From NCBI RefSeq assembly GCF_029815055.1, contig NZ_JAPPWA010000002.1, forward strand, positions 310,001 through 374,000: a stretch of DNA of 64,000 bases, read 5' to 3'. The notes under the pieces are model-generated. The model had not been told where the DNA came from. It made no database searches and saw only the letters and a program-made list of their open reading frames with translations. Made by a program: the position numbers and the translations under genes. Numbering within the stretch: position 1 is the stretch's first letter; the number at the start of each line of letters is the position of its first letter. Of this stretch, positions 54,143 to 63,035 are shown piece after piece. The DNA is from Ignatzschineria sp. RMDPL8A. Lineage in GTDB: Bacteria > Pseudomonadota > Gammaproteobacteria > Cardiobacteriales > Wohlfahrtiimonadaceae.

Positions 54143-54190
54143 AAAAACGCTCGGGAGATCGTTATATAAAAGGATCTCCCGAGCGTTTTT
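54143..54190. terminator. Terminator between permease and panC (copy B)
   Basis: Perfect 18-bp stem AAAAACGCTCGGGAGATC / GATCTCCCGAGCGTTTTT with a 12-base loop; the same repeat as at 48852-48899 and usable on both strands. Confidence 0.9.
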
Positions 54191-54233
54191 ATGCCATTAA
54201 TAATAGACGTGATGGATGTGCAGGATCTACACT

Positions 54234-55070
54234 CTAATTCACTTTCATATTATCAAGTAGGCGCGTTGTGCCGATTCGCGCGGCGGCTAGAATAATAATC
54301 GGCGTCTCTTTAGAGTTTGCAACGGTAAGCGTTTTTTGATCGCGAATGGAGATATAATCCACTTTCCAGCCCTGTTTATTGAGCGTTTCGATGGCGTTAT
54401 TTTCGAGCGCGCGAAGGTTGGGGTTGTCTTGATGATCGATCGCATCGCTCAATGCTTTTAGGGTTTGCGAGAGCTCAAGTGCCTTTGATTTTTCCGCATC
54501 GGAGAGGTAGCCATTACGGCTTGAAAGGGCAAGGCCCGACGCTTCACGGCGAATGGGCACAGCAATGATTTCGATCGGCATATTAAGCTCGGCCACCATT
54601 TCACGAATGATGTGAAGTTGCTGATAATCCTTTTCACCAAAGCAGGCTTTATCGGGCTGAACGATGTTAAACAGTTTTGAAACCACTGTGGTTACTCCAT
54701 TAAAATGTCCCTCACGGCTCGCGCCACACAGCTCATTTTGAATGCTCGATGGAACCACACGAACCGATTGCACGCCATTAGGGTACATTTCGTTGGCATT
54801 CGGGGCGAAAACGCCGGTGACTCCGAGCGCCTCGAGCTTTTCACAGTCGGCTTCTAAGGTACGGGGATAGCTATCTAAATCTTCTCCTGGACCAAATTGA
54901 ATCGGGTTTACAAAGATCGATACAAAGACGTGATCGGCGTTTTGGAGAGCGATTTTCACAAGGTCTAAATGCCCCTCATGCAGATTTCCCATGGTGGGAA
55001 CAAGGGCAACGCTGCCGCTTAATTCACGGCGAAAATCACGGAGTGTCGAGATGGTTTTAAAGAGTTTCAT
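54234..55070 (-). CDS. panC: Pantothenate synthetase
   Basis: Condenses pantoate and beta-alanine with ATP, the last step of vitamin B5 synthesis. The 278-residue protein has VPTMGNLHEGHLDLV (HxGH motif), IFVNPIQFGPGEDL, CFGEKDYQQLHII and ALSSRNGYLS (KMSKS-like loop). 14 bases separate it from panB, in the order panB-panC. panD is not in this window. Confidence 0.96.
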   Translation of the reverse strand: MKLFKTISTLRDFRRELSGSVALVPTMGNLHEGHLDLVKIALQNADHVFVSIFVNPIQFGPGEDLDSYPRTLEADCEKLEALGVTGVFAPNANEMYPNGVQSVRVVPSSIQNELCGASREGHFNGVTTVVSKLFNIVQPDKACFGEKDYQQLHIIREMVAELNMPIEIIAVPIRREASGLALSSRNGYLSDAEKSKALELSQTLKALSDAIDHQDNPNLRALENNAIETLNKQGWKVDYISIRDQKTLTVANSKETPIIILAAARIGTTRLLDNMKVN

Positions 55071-55084
55071 ACTGAAATCCTAAT

Positions 55085-55873
55085 TTAATTAAATGAGTGA
55101 TCATCCGAAGGAAATGTCCCCGCTTTTACCTCAGCAACATAAGCTTCACAGGCAGCTAAAATGGAGGGGTTGTCGGCTAAAAAGTTTTTCGAAAAACGGG
55201 GAGGAGTTGGATAGACGCCGAGCATATCGTGCATCACTAACACCTGCCCGTCGCACTCATTGCCCGCGCCAATGCCGATGGTGGGAATGGTGAGCGCTTC
55301 ACTAATCGCTTTGCCTAGGGCTTTAGGGACGCATTCGAGCACCAGTAACGATGCACCTGCTTTTTCGTGCGCGAGCGCTGCCTCAATCATGCTATTGGCC
55401 GCCTCATTATCACGCCCCTGAACACGATAGCCACCGAGCGCATTGACCGCTTGAGGCGTTAACCCTAAATGGGCGCAAACGGGGATCGAGCGTTTGGTGA
55501 AATAATTGGTTTTTTCCACCTGTTCAAGTCCGCCCTCAAACTTCACCATATGCGCACCGGCTTTCATCAGTTTTACTGCATTTTGATAGGCCGATTCGAG
55601 CGATTCCTCGTAACTTCCGAAGGGAAGATCCGCCACAATGAGCGCTTTTTTATTCCCGCGCGCCACATTTTCAGTGTGATAGACCATCTCATCGAGCGTA
55701 ACAGGGAGCGTGCTTGCATGGCCTTGAACCACCATTCCAAGCGAGTCGCCAATCAAAAGCGTTTCAACGCCCGCATCATTCATTAATCCCGCAAACGACG
55801 CATCATAACAGGTGAGCATCGTAATCTTCTCGCCCGCCGCCTTCATTTTTTTCAACGTTGTTACCGTAATCAT
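55085..55873 (-). CDS. panB: 3-methyl-2-oxobutanoate hydroxymethyltransferase
   Basis: Adds a hydroxymethyl group from methylene-THF to alpha-ketoisovalerate, giving ketopantoate. The 262-residue TIM-barrel protein has the metal-binding [50 protein letters not shown] and [21 protein letters not shown]. It is the first gene of panBC. Confidence 0.97.
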   Translation of the reverse strand: MITVTTLKKMKAAGEKITMLTCYDASFAGLMNDAGVETLLIGDSLGMVVQGHASTLPVTLDEMVYHTENVARGNKKALIVADLPFGSYEESLESAYQNAVKLMKAGAHMVKFEGGLEQVEKTNYFTKRSIPVCAHLGLTPQAVNALGGYRVQGRDNEAANSMIEAALAHEKAGASLLVLECVPKALGKAISEALTIPTIGIGAGNECDGQVLVMHDMLGVYPTPPRFSKNFLADNPSILAACEAYVAEVKAGTFPSDDHSFN

Positions 55874-56109
55874 TCCTCTACCTTATTTTTCTTCTTATCT
55901 ACTAATCTAATCGTAGGCCACATTCTTTTGTGCGGCTCAACTCCTCATTATACCCTTTCGGATGGGGAAGTAAGTAAACGTTTAAAATGAATAAGATAGT
56001 TAAAATGCTTGAGTTTTGATTTTAAAGGCTGATATTGTAGTGAGGCTTGATTATTAATGACAGCGTTTCAATCCTAGAAACAATAATAATGATAAAAAAG
56101 GAGTTACGT

Positions 56110-57294
56110 ATGCCTCAATTAAAAAGTGCATTTTATACTAATGAAGCAACATTCTGGCACTCAGCAGGGCAATATATATTGCAGTTTCCCGTTGGTGGAT
56201 GGATTGAGCCTCCGGCTGGCTCCGCTCACGCCGAATCGCCTGAGAGTAAACGCCGGTTATTAAATTTATTTAAACGTTCTGGATTAATGGATTCGTTTGC
56301 GGTGAACTCAGCTGAACCGATTACCTATCAGGATGCTAAATTGGTTCATGATACAGCCTATTTAGATGAGTTAAAACGGGTAAGTGATGCAGGAGGCGGG
56401 CAATTAAGTGCGCCGTTCCGAGTGGATACTCCGGTTGGCGTTAAAACCTATGATATTGCTCTAATGTCAGCGGGACTTGCCTATCAAGCCGTGAAGGATG
56501 TCTATCAAGGGGTATATCAGAATGCCTATTCTCTTTCGCGTCCGCCAGGGCACCATGCAACGAAAAATCAAGCCATGGGATTTTGCTATCTTAATAATAT
56601 TAGTATTGCCATCGAGAAAGCTAAAAAAGAGCTAGGACTTGGGCGCGTTGCGATTGTGGATTGGGACGTTCATCATGGCAATGGGCAACAAGATATCTTC
56701 TACGATCGAGATGATGTATTAACCATTTCGATTCATCAAGAGAGCTGTTATCCCAATGAGTCAATTGTGGCAAAGGGCGATGAAAAGAGTGCGATTGAAG
56801 CCTGTGGCGTTGGTAAAGGGGAAGGGTATAACCTTAATATTCCGCTTCTTCCGGGAAGTGGTGAGGCAATTTATCTTTACGCTTTAGATAATCTTGTGAT
56901 CCCAGCGCTTGAAGCGTATCAGCCAGAAATGATCATTATCGCCTCTGGATTTGATGCCAATACGCTCGATCCTCTTGCGCGGATGATGTTGCATTCCGAG
57001 GCATATTATAAAATGTCCAAACGTATGAAAAGGTTAGCAGAATCCCTGTGTGATGGAAAATTAGTCATTGTGCATGAAGGAGGGTATGCGGAGAGTTATG
57101 TTCCTTTTTGTGGCCTTGCATCGCTTGAGGCATTATCCGGCAAAAAAACAGAGGTTGAATCGCCAGCCCTCGATTTTTTCATCTCACAACAGCCAAAGGC
57201 AACCTTCAATCAATTCCATAGAGATTTGATTGATAAATGGTGTGCGTATTTTAAAGAGAAAACAATCTTGCAAGAGCAGATTTCAATCGTTTGA
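56110..57294 (+). CDS. Histone-deacetylase-like amidohydrolase (acetylpolyamine type)
   Basis: A 394-residue zinc amidohydrolase of the HDAC/AcuC/AphA superfamily. Active-site parts are SRPPGHHATKNQAMGFCYLNN (about 144-164, the paired His), VDWDVHHGNGQQDIF (Zn ligands Asp and His near 183-190) and ASGFDANTLDPL (third ligand near 280). In bacteria such enzymes release acetate from acetylpolyamines or acetylated compounds. An N-terminal GGWIEPPAGSAHAESPESKRR segment matches acetylpolyamine amidohydrolases. ATG 56110 has AAAAAGGAG six bases upstream and was chosen over 56047. Confidence 0.88.
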   Translation: MPQLKSAFYTNEATFWHSAGQYILQFPVGGWIEPPAGSAHAESPESKRRLLNLFKRSGLMDSFAVNSAEPITYQDAKLVHDTAYLDELKRVSDAGGGQLSAPFRVDTPVGVKTYDIALMSAGLAYQAVKDVYQGVYQNAYSLSRPPGHHATKNQAMGFCYLNNISIAIEKAKKELGLGRVAIVDWDVHHGNGQQDIFYDRDDVLTISIHQESCYPNESIVAKGDEKSAIEACGVGKGEGYNLNIPLLPGSGEAIYLYALDNLVIPALEAYQPEMIIIASGFDANTLDPLARMMLHSEAYYKMSKRMKRLAESLCDGKLVIVHEGGYAESYVPFCGLASLEALSGKKTEVESPALDFFISQQPKATFNQFHRDLIDKWCAYFKEKTILQEQISIV

Positions 57295-57335
57295 TCTACG
57301 ATCGTAATAGATTATTTGATATTTTTATCAATGAG

Positions 57336-57361
57336 CCCTTTATGATTTAAAGGGTTTTTTT
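57336..57361 (+). terminator. Terminator after the deacetylase-like gene
   Basis: Stem CCCTTTA / TAAAGGG with a 5-base loop and seven T residues. Confidence 0.7.
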
Positions 57362-57424
57362 ATTTGACGAAGTTTGTGCAGTCGTGAAGTATAAGTATGT
57401 AATAATCATCAAAAAGGAGCTCGT

Positions 57425-58243
57425 ATGACGTTACAGGATTTAGCTACATGGGCTGGTCGCCTTCAAACCACGCCGAAAATGCCGATTCTTTTTTTAGGGC
57501 ATGGCTCGCCGATGAATGCACTTAGCAATAATGAGTTTACCAAAAGCTGGCAAACGCTCGGTACATCGCTCCCGAAACCGACGGCGATTCTCTCGATTTC
57601 AGCACACTGGGAGACGCTTGGGACGGAAGTGACCGCGATGAAAAAACCGAGGACGATCTATGATTTTTACAATTTTCCTGAAAAGCTCTATCAGATGGAA
57701 TATCCGGCGCTGGGAGATCCTGAATTAGCGCGGGAGATCTGCGATTTAGTCGATATGACGACGCTTGAACTCGATCACGCGTGGGGGCTTGATCATGGCA
57801 CGTGGTGTGTGCTTAAATTTCTCTATCCGGATGCTGATATTCCGGTGCTTCAGCTCAGTTTAGACAAGCTTCGCTCGCCGCAATATCACTATGATTTAGG
57901 GCGGGCGCTTAGTAAACTTCGTGAGCGAGGCGTGTTGATTATGGGAAGCGGAAATATCGTGCATAATCTGCGCATGCTCGATCGAAATCTCCCGCACGAG
58001 GGCTTTGAGTGGGCTGATGAGGCGAAAATGCGTATGGTTGAGATGATAAAAATGCACGATCATCGCTCGCTGATTGATTTTGAAAATCAAGGGGAAGCCT
58101 TTCGTTTAGCGATTCCAACGGATGAGCACTTCTTGCCTCTTCTCTATATTTTAGGATTAGAAACCAAAGAGGATGAGCACTTTATTTTTAATGATAAAAG
58201 CGTTACCGGCTCCCTTGCGATGACCTCCGTTTTAATCGGATAA
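57425..58243 (+). CDS. ygiD: LigB-family dioxygenase YgiD (4,5-DOPA-extradiol-dioxygenase-like)
   Basis: A 272-residue member of the extradiol dioxygenase class III fold. Metal-ligand histidines appear in LFLGHGSPMNAL, ISAHWET and LDHAWGLDHGTW; MGSGNIVHNLRML matches the YgiD family. E. coli YgiD is a Zn-containing enzyme reported to cleave L-DOPA in vitro; the physiological substrate is unclear. AAAAAGGAG lies before ATG 57425. Gene 58279 follows after 35 bases and may be cotranscribed. Confidence 0.92.
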   Translation: MTLQDLATWAGRLQTTPKMPILFLGHGSPMNALSNNEFTKSWQTLGTSLPKPTAILSISAHWETLGTEVTAMKKPRTIYDFYNFPEKLYQMEYPALGDPELAREICDLVDMTTLELDHAWGLDHGTWCVLKFLYPDADIPVLQLSLDKLRSPQYHYDLGRALSKLRERGVLIMGSGNIVHNLRMLDRNLPHEGFEWADEAKMRMVEMIKMHDHRSLIDFENQGEAFRLAIPTDEHFLPLLYILGLETKEDEHFIFNDKSVTGSLAMTSVLIG

Positions 58244-58278
58244 TTGATGAACCATCACATAAACGACAGGATGTTGGT

Positions 58279-59352
58279 ATGCTCCAAACCTATGAGAAAA
58301 ACGCTTTTTGGGCCGGTCTCTTACTCACATTTTTAATGCTGATTAATACCGCGCTTGCCGATATTGTGAAGCTTAAAAATGGTGATCAGATCACGGGCGA
58401 GATCACCTATCTTGAGGGTGATCTCATCTTTATTCAGACCGATTATGCCGGCGTGATTAAGATCAATAGCCATAAAGTGGCGAGTTTTTCCATCTTAAAT
58501 CCAAGCTATGTCAAAGCGGGAATGTTTGATAAAGGGCGGACGGCGGAATCGATCACCTTCCACGAAACGCTTCCTACGGGCAGTAAGAAAAAGCGCGCTG
58601 AACCGCGAACACTCACTTTGATGAGCGGGGAAGATGTGTTGAGACTTCCCTATAAAGAGAATCTGCTCGTCGCGCGGATTAACGATCATACGCCGATTTA
58701 TCAGGATTTTAGAATGTCGGGGATGGTGGATCTTGCGCTCGATTTTGATAAAAATAGCACGACCTCAGCGCTCTATAAATTGGGTGGAAGTACGCGGATT
58801 CAACATGGATTTTGGCGGCATACCGTCAAAGGCTCGGTCTATCGTAAGGAAGATGATTCGAAGACGAAAAAGCATTATTACACCCTCAATTATGCGGTGG
58901 ACCGCTTCTTTACCGATCGTTTTTTCTGGCAAGGATCGATCGATTATAAACACGATTGGATCGAGGATATTCGCGAGGATTTCAGCGTCGGTACGGGCCC
59001 GGGTTGGCAGGTGTGGGATAATGAACATTCCGCGCTCTCGTTTGCGACACTCATCAATTATCAAGCGCTCAAATATCAAACAGGGGAAACGAGTAAAGAC
59101 CCGCAACTGGCGATCAAATGGGACTTTCATAACTACTTTTTAAATAAATCGTTCCGCTTTGATTCCGCCGGTCGGCTCGGGCGAAGCATCAATAATAACG
59201 TCTCGCTTGATTTAACGTTAGATGCGTCACTTTCCTACCAGCTCACCAATTCACTCTCCCTTAAAACCGGTCTAAATTACGAGAAAATTAAGGGCAAAGA
59301 AGGAAATTCCAGCGAACGCACCCTCACCATTGGACTTGGGTATTGGTGGTGA
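58279..59352 (+). CDS. DUF481 outer-membrane beta-barrel protein
   Basis: A 357-residue exported protein. The N-terminal signal peptide has hydrophobic core WAGLLLTFLMLINTALA and would be cleaved near residue 27. Residues 28-70 (DIVKLKNGDQITGEI) are a small beta motif seen ahead of DUF481 domains, and the C-terminal 200 residues contain alternating amphipathic strands ending in an aromatic residue (LGYWW), as needed for BamA insertion. E. coli YdiY is a related acid-induced protein. Role unknown. Confidence 0.82.
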   Translation: MLQTYEKNAFWAGLLLTFLMLINTALADIVKLKNGDQITGEITYLEGDLIFIQTDYAGVIKINSHKVASFSILNPSYVKAGMFDKGRTAESITFHETLPTGSKKKRAEPRTLTLMSGEDVLRLPYKENLLVARINDHTPIYQDFRMSGMVDLALDFDKNSTTSALYKLGGSTRIQHGFWRHTVKGSVYRKEDDSKTKKHYYTLNYAVDRFFTDRFFWQGSIDYKHDWIEDIREDFSVGTGPGWQVWDNEHSALSFATLINYQALKYQTGETSKDPQLAIKWDFHNYFLNKSFRFDSAGRLGRSINNNVSLDLTLDASLSYQLTNSLSLKTGLNYEKIKGKEGNSSERTLTIGLGYWW

Positions 59353-59356
59353 TGTA

Positions 59357-59386
59357 AAAAGCTCCCCAGTCACTGAGGAGCTTTTA
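59357..59386. terminator. Bidirectional terminator after DUF481 gene
   Basis: Stem AAAAGCTCC-CAGT / ACTG-GGAGCTTTT (one unpaired base each side) with a tiny loop, shared with the convergent 59407 gene. Confidence 0.8.
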
Positions 59387-59406
59387 TATTTACGAATATC
59401 GTGATA

Positions 59407-59763
59407 TCACGCTGAAAGCGTTCGGCCTTCTTTGGCTAATTGCAAAAATCGAGCCTTTCGTTCATTTGAAAACGTTTCACTCATGGCAGTGAGTTCGAGG
59501 AGATCAGCATAGTGAAAACTGTGCGTGTCAAACTGGTGCTGATGGTGCGCGTAGAGCGTTTTGTGATCGATAAAATCACGCTTTCCATTGTCTCCTAAAT
59601 GCCACCACGCGTGAGAAGCGGGGTCATATTGACCGATGTGAAATGGGGCATTATCAAAATAGAGATAGACACCAATCAAGCTTGAGCCTGGCTCTGTTTT
59701 GAAGGAAACCGAATGGTCGGAATGGGGAAGACGGTAGTGTGAATTTGGCGTAATGTGAGCCAT
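59407..59763 (-). CDS. Hypothetical His-rich protein, 118 residues
   Basis: Unrecognised soluble protein. It starts MAHITPNSHYRLPHSDHSVSF and has a His-rich stretch YAHHQHQFDTHSFHYADL near residues 70-87, then a basic helical tail. The acidic/aromatic centre (GVYLYFDNAPFHIGQYD) looks like a small beta fold. ATG 59763 follows AGGAG; a further upstream frame (59844) lacks a ribosome site. The His cluster suggests metal binding, but this is only a guess. Downstream of recG, 119 bases away, on the same strand. Confidence 0.6.
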   Translation of the reverse strand: MAHITPNSHYRLPHSDHSVSFKTEPGSSLIGVYLYFDNAPFHIGQYDPASHAWWHLGDNGKRDFIDHKTLYAHHQHQFDTHSFHYADLLELTAMSETFSNERKARFLQLAKEGRTLSA

Positions 59764-59885
59764 AATATTTCTCCTATTTAGCAAGTTGAGGGCCGCAATT
59801 GGGTTAAATCGCCCGAAAAATAGAGTGACCGCCGTTGCGATCACCTATTTACGATAATGGAAAAGAGAAATGTCGTCAAGAATTA

Positions 59886-61937
59886 TTATGAGTAGATAAA
59901 ATCGCTATTTTCACCAATCCAGCGGTCGATAAGATGTTGGCAGAGTGCCTCGTTATCGATGATATTCGCCGAGATCGTGGACGCTTTTTCCACCAGATCT
60001 TGATGCAGTAGTAGATCGGCCATCTTAAATTGAAGCACGCCGGTCTGTTTGGTGCCGAAAATCTCTCCAGCTCCGCGAAGTTCGTAATCTTTTTCCGCAA
60101 TTTCAAAGCCATTGGTGGTCTGTTGCATGATCGCTAAGCGCTCTTTGGTGATGCTCGAAAGGGGTGGCGAATAGAGCAGAAGGCAGAAGGAGGCTTTTGA
60201 ACCTCGCCCGACACGGCCACGCAGTTGATGGAGCTGCGAAAGCCCTAAACGCTCGGCATTTTCAATAATCATAATGGAGGAATTGGGCACATCTACGCCC
60301 ACTTCGATCACCGTTGTCGCCACTAAAATATCAAGCTCGTGGCGTTTAAAGGCGAGCATAATTGACTCTTTTTCTTGCGGTTTTTGCCGTCCATGAATTA
60401 GCCCGATACGAAGATTTGGCAGACGCTCAGTAAGATCAGCATGGGCCATCTCGGCGGCTTTTGCAGGCAGTACTTCCGATTCTTCAATCAAGGTGCATAC
60501 CCAATAGACTTGCGTGCCTTCAGCGCATTGCGCGCCAATTCGTTCAATGACGGCATCGCGTTTTTTCACACTGATAAGGCTTGTTTTTACGGGAATTCGA
60601 TTCGGCGGATATTCATCAATAATCGAGCTCTCAAGATCGGCATAGGCAGTCATCGCAAGCGTGCGAGGAATGGGGGTTGCCGTCATCATCAGTTGATGGG
60701 GTGTAAACCCTTCTTCCGCTTTTTTCTGCAAGGTTAACCGCTGCTCAACGCCAAAGCGATGTTGCTCATCAATAATGACGAGATTGAGATCTTTATAGAG
60801 CACATTTTCCTGGAAAACGGCGTGGGTGCCGATGATGATTTTTACCGTGCCATCGGCGATTTTTGCTTGCGCTTCCCGCTTCTGCTTTTCGGTGAGTTTG
60901 CCAGTTAAAAGGATTGTTTCAATGCCAAACGGGGTAAACCAGCGTTCGAGATTGATAAAATGTTGTTCCGCAAGGAGCTCTGTTGGTGCCATAAAGACTG
61001 CTTGAAAGCCTGCTTTTGCAGCGTGAAGAAGCGCCATCGCCGCCACAACGGTTTTCCCCGAACCCACATCCCCTTGCACAAGACGCATCATCGGACGCGT
61101 TGATTGAATGTCATTCTCAATCTCCGCAATGACGCGCTGTTGGGCACCGGTAAGCTCAAAAGGGAGTCCCGCTAAAAATGCCGGTTTTGAGTCATCAAGA
61201 AGGTGAATGGGAAAGGCTTTTTCCGTCTGAAAGAGTGCACGAGAACGTTTGAGTGCGACTTGATGAGCCACAATCTCTTCAAGCGCCATCATCTGCTGCT
61301 CAGGATAGCGTTTCTCTTCAAGCTTTTTAATATCCACATCGGTCGGCGGTTTATGCAGAAAATAGAGCGCATCTTTTAGATTGATGGGAGGATTATGCAG
61401 ATAGGTGGGGAAATTATGATCGTGCAATTCATCGAGAAGCGCATCGATCAGACTCTGCATTTGACGCTGTGAAAGCCCTGCAGTGAGCGAGTAGATCGGC
61501 GTTAATCGCTCCTCGAGTTTGATATCTTTTTGGGCAAAATTGAGAATCTCCGGATGGCTCATCTCAAGATGATTAAAGCCATATTTCACCTCGCCATAAC
61601 AGCGAATGGTTTGTAGCTCCTCAAAGCGTTTAATCATGCCGGCATTGTAATTAAAAAAACGAATCGCCATCACGCCCGAATCATCTTGAAGCCAGATAAG
61701 TAGCGTCGAACGGCGCCCGCGAGTCATCTCTTTTTTAAAGATGCGCCCCTCAATAATGGCAATGTCGCCGGGCTGAATATCGGCAATGAGGGAAATGCGC
61801 GTCCGATCCTGATAACGGTAGGGCAGATGAAAAAGCATATCGAGATACGTTTTAATGCCGAGCTTTGCCAGCGTCTCCGCCATTTTTGGGCCCACGCCTT
61901 TTAAATCGGTGATCGGTTTATGCTTTAACGTTTCCAC
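59886..61937 (-). CDS. recG: ATP-dependent DNA helicase RecG
   Basis: Remodels stalled replication forks and branched DNA. The 683-residue length is normal. An N-terminal wedge domain (from METLKHKPITDLKGVGPKMAETL) precedes superfamily 2 motor domains: Walker A VQGDVGSGKTVVAAM near 290, Walker B with DEQH (IIDEQHRFGVEQR), MTATPIPRTLAMT, VATTVIEVGVDVPN and QLRGRVGRG. Its start is preceded by a spacer rather than spoT as in E. coli. Confidence 0.97.
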   Translation of the reverse strand: METLKHKPITDLKGVGPKMAETLAKLGIKTYLDMLFHLPYRYQDRTRISLIADIQPGDIAIIEGRIFKKEMTRGRRSTLLIWLQDDSGVMAIRFFNYNAGMIKRFEELQTIRCYGEVKYGFNHLEMSHPEILNFAQKDIKLEERLTPIYSLTAGLSQRQMQSLIDALLDELHDHNFPTYLHNPPINLKDALYFLHKPPTDVDIKKLEEKRYPEQQMMALEEIVAHQVALKRSRALFQTEKAFPIHLLDDSKPAFLAGLPFELTGAQQRVIAEIENDIQSTRPMMRLVQGDVGSGKTVVAAMALLHAAKAGFQAVFMAPTELLAEQHFINLERWFTPFGIETILLTGKLTEKQKREAQAKIADGTVKIIIGTHAVFQENVLYKDLNLVIIDEQHRFGVEQRLTLQKKAEEGFTPHQLMMTATPIPRTLAMTAYADLESSIIDEYPPNRIPVKTSLISVKKRDAVIERIGAQCAEGTQVYWVCTLIEESEVLPAKAAEMAHADLTERLPNLRIGLIHGRQKPQEKESIMLAFKRHELDILVATTVIEVGVDVPNSSIMIIENAERLGLSQLHQLRGRVGRGSKASFCLLLYSPPLSSITKERLAIMQQTTNGFEIAEKDYELRGAGEIFGTKQTGVLQFKMADLLLHQDLVEKASTISANIIDNEALCQHLIDRWIGENSDFIYS

Positions 61938-62037
61938 AATATGACTCGTCTCGCCTCAGATTTACAGGATAGTTACGGTTTATCATAAACTAAAATGGGG
62001 CATTTGTTGATTTTTTCACGCGGAAATCGGCGGATAT

Positions 62038-62063
62038 AAAAAAGCCCACGCAAAGGCGCAGGC
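62038..62063 (-). terminator. Terminator of the DUF2059 gene
   Basis: On the minus strand stem GCCTGCGC / GCGTGGGC (two wobble pairs), 4-base loop and six T residues, 31 bases after the stop. Confidence 0.6.
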
Positions 62064-62093
62064 GATTTAAATTTGGGATTGAGAAACGCTGGC

Positions 62094-62519
62094 TTATTGC
62101 GCCATCATTTTTTCAACAACGCGCTCACCGATCGCTTCGCCCCATTTTTCACCCTCTTTCATCGAATCTTTCATGATATCAGGCATTTTATCAACCATTT
62201 TTTGGCCCACTTCAGAATCGTAGAATTTTAAGATCTCTTGGATATCTTCTTCGGTGAAGTGTTTTTGATAGATCGGCACTAAAAGCGCTTGAAGATCGGC
62301 AGGATGAATCTCATCTTTTACCGCTTGTAAAAACTCAGGAGGCGCGCCTGCTTGGCTTAGGTCATTGATCATCTCCATCATCATATCAACGCCCATAGAT
62401 GCGGCTTTTGTTTTCTCAAGAAGGAGGTTAACACTCTCAGCGCTCGCAGGGGCTGCAAACGACACTTGAGAGAAGAGAAGGGTAGCGCCTAAAGTCGCCG
62501 CTGCAAATAATTTTTTCAT
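62094..62519 (-). CDS. DUF2059 periplasmic protein
   Basis: A 141-residue exported protein. Signal peptide: basic MKK, hydrophobic LFAAATLGATLLFSQVSFA, cleavage near residue 23. The mature part is helical with the DUF2059 end pattern HFTEEDIQEILKFYDSEVGQKMVDKMP. Function unknown; many proteobacteria have several copies. ATG 62519 is preferred over 62528 because AGGA lies eight bases upstream of the former. It is monocistronic between recG and the DUF3079 gene. Confidence 0.85.
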   Translation of the reverse strand: MKKLFAAATLGATLLFSQVSFAAPASAESVNLLLEKTKAASMGVDMMMEMINDLSQAGAPPEFLQAVKDEIHPADLQALLVPIYQKHFTEEDIQEILKFYDSEVGQKMVDKMPDIMKDSMKEGEKWGEAIGERVVEKMMAQ

Positions 62520-62653
62520 GGATTTCATCCTAATTTAGCTATATATGCTCGAACCGCATTATAAACATGGCATTAAAGAATTGTAAATCACTTTAATTTT
62601 AAGATAATTGAAGAAAATCAAAGTGATGGGTAAGTTGGGTGATTTTTGGGCAG

Positions 62654-62854
62654 CTACACAATCTCAATCTTCTCTCTGTCCTCTTCGGTGAGGGTTTCAT
62701 ACCAATCCTCGCCGATGATTTCAATAGGGTGTTGTGAGCGATCCGATCCGTTGCCGCAGAGCATTCGTCCGGTAGGGCAATATTTTTCACAGCCCCAGCA
62801 GATGCGTTCGGGGTGTTTGGGTTTGAGCGGAAAGCGCATTTTTTTCTTTTTCAT
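62654..62854 (-). CDS. DUF3079 cysteine-rich small protein
   Basis: A 66-residue protein with a Lys-rich start (MKKKKMRFPLKPKHPERICWGCEKYCP) and four Cys within 20 residues in C-x2-C-x3-C...C arrangement, then GNGSDRSQHPIEIIGEDWYETL. This is the DUF3079 family signature; the Cys set suggests a zinc or Fe-S site, though this is inference. Start codon 62854 has no ribosome site but a -10 box six bases before it (next entry). Confidence 0.88.
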   Translation of the reverse strand: MKKKKMRFPLKPKHPERICWGCEKYCPTGRMLCGNGSDRSQHPIEIIGEDWYETLTEEDREKIEIV

Positions 62855-62860
62855 AGAAAA

Positions 62861-62869
62861 AGTATAGCA
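62861..62869 (-). promoter_or_regulatory. Extended -10 promoter for a leaderless DUF3079 mRNA
   Basis: On the minus strand TGCTATACT (62869-62861): an extended -10 (TGn before TATACT) ending only six bases before ATG 62854. A transcription start at the usual distance would fall at or within two bases of the start codon. Confidence 0.55.
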
Positions 62870-62986
62870 GAGCGATGGGCAGTTATTTTGATCGATATCG
62901 GATTTTATAACGCAGTATGAGGCGAAGCCATATCAATTGGGGGAAATATAATTGCCCTCGCGGGTTACCTTTGCGGTTGATTCCCT

Positions 62987-62992
62987 TATAAT
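62987..62992 (+). promoter_or_regulatory. -10 box of the ispB promoter
   Basis: A perfect TATAAT about 44 bases before the ispB ATG. A matching -35 is weak (TTACCT at 16-base spacing). Confidence 0.5.
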
Positions 62993-63035
62993 AGGGGCAT
63001 TGAATTCATTTTTAGACCGAAATTATAGGAAGAAT

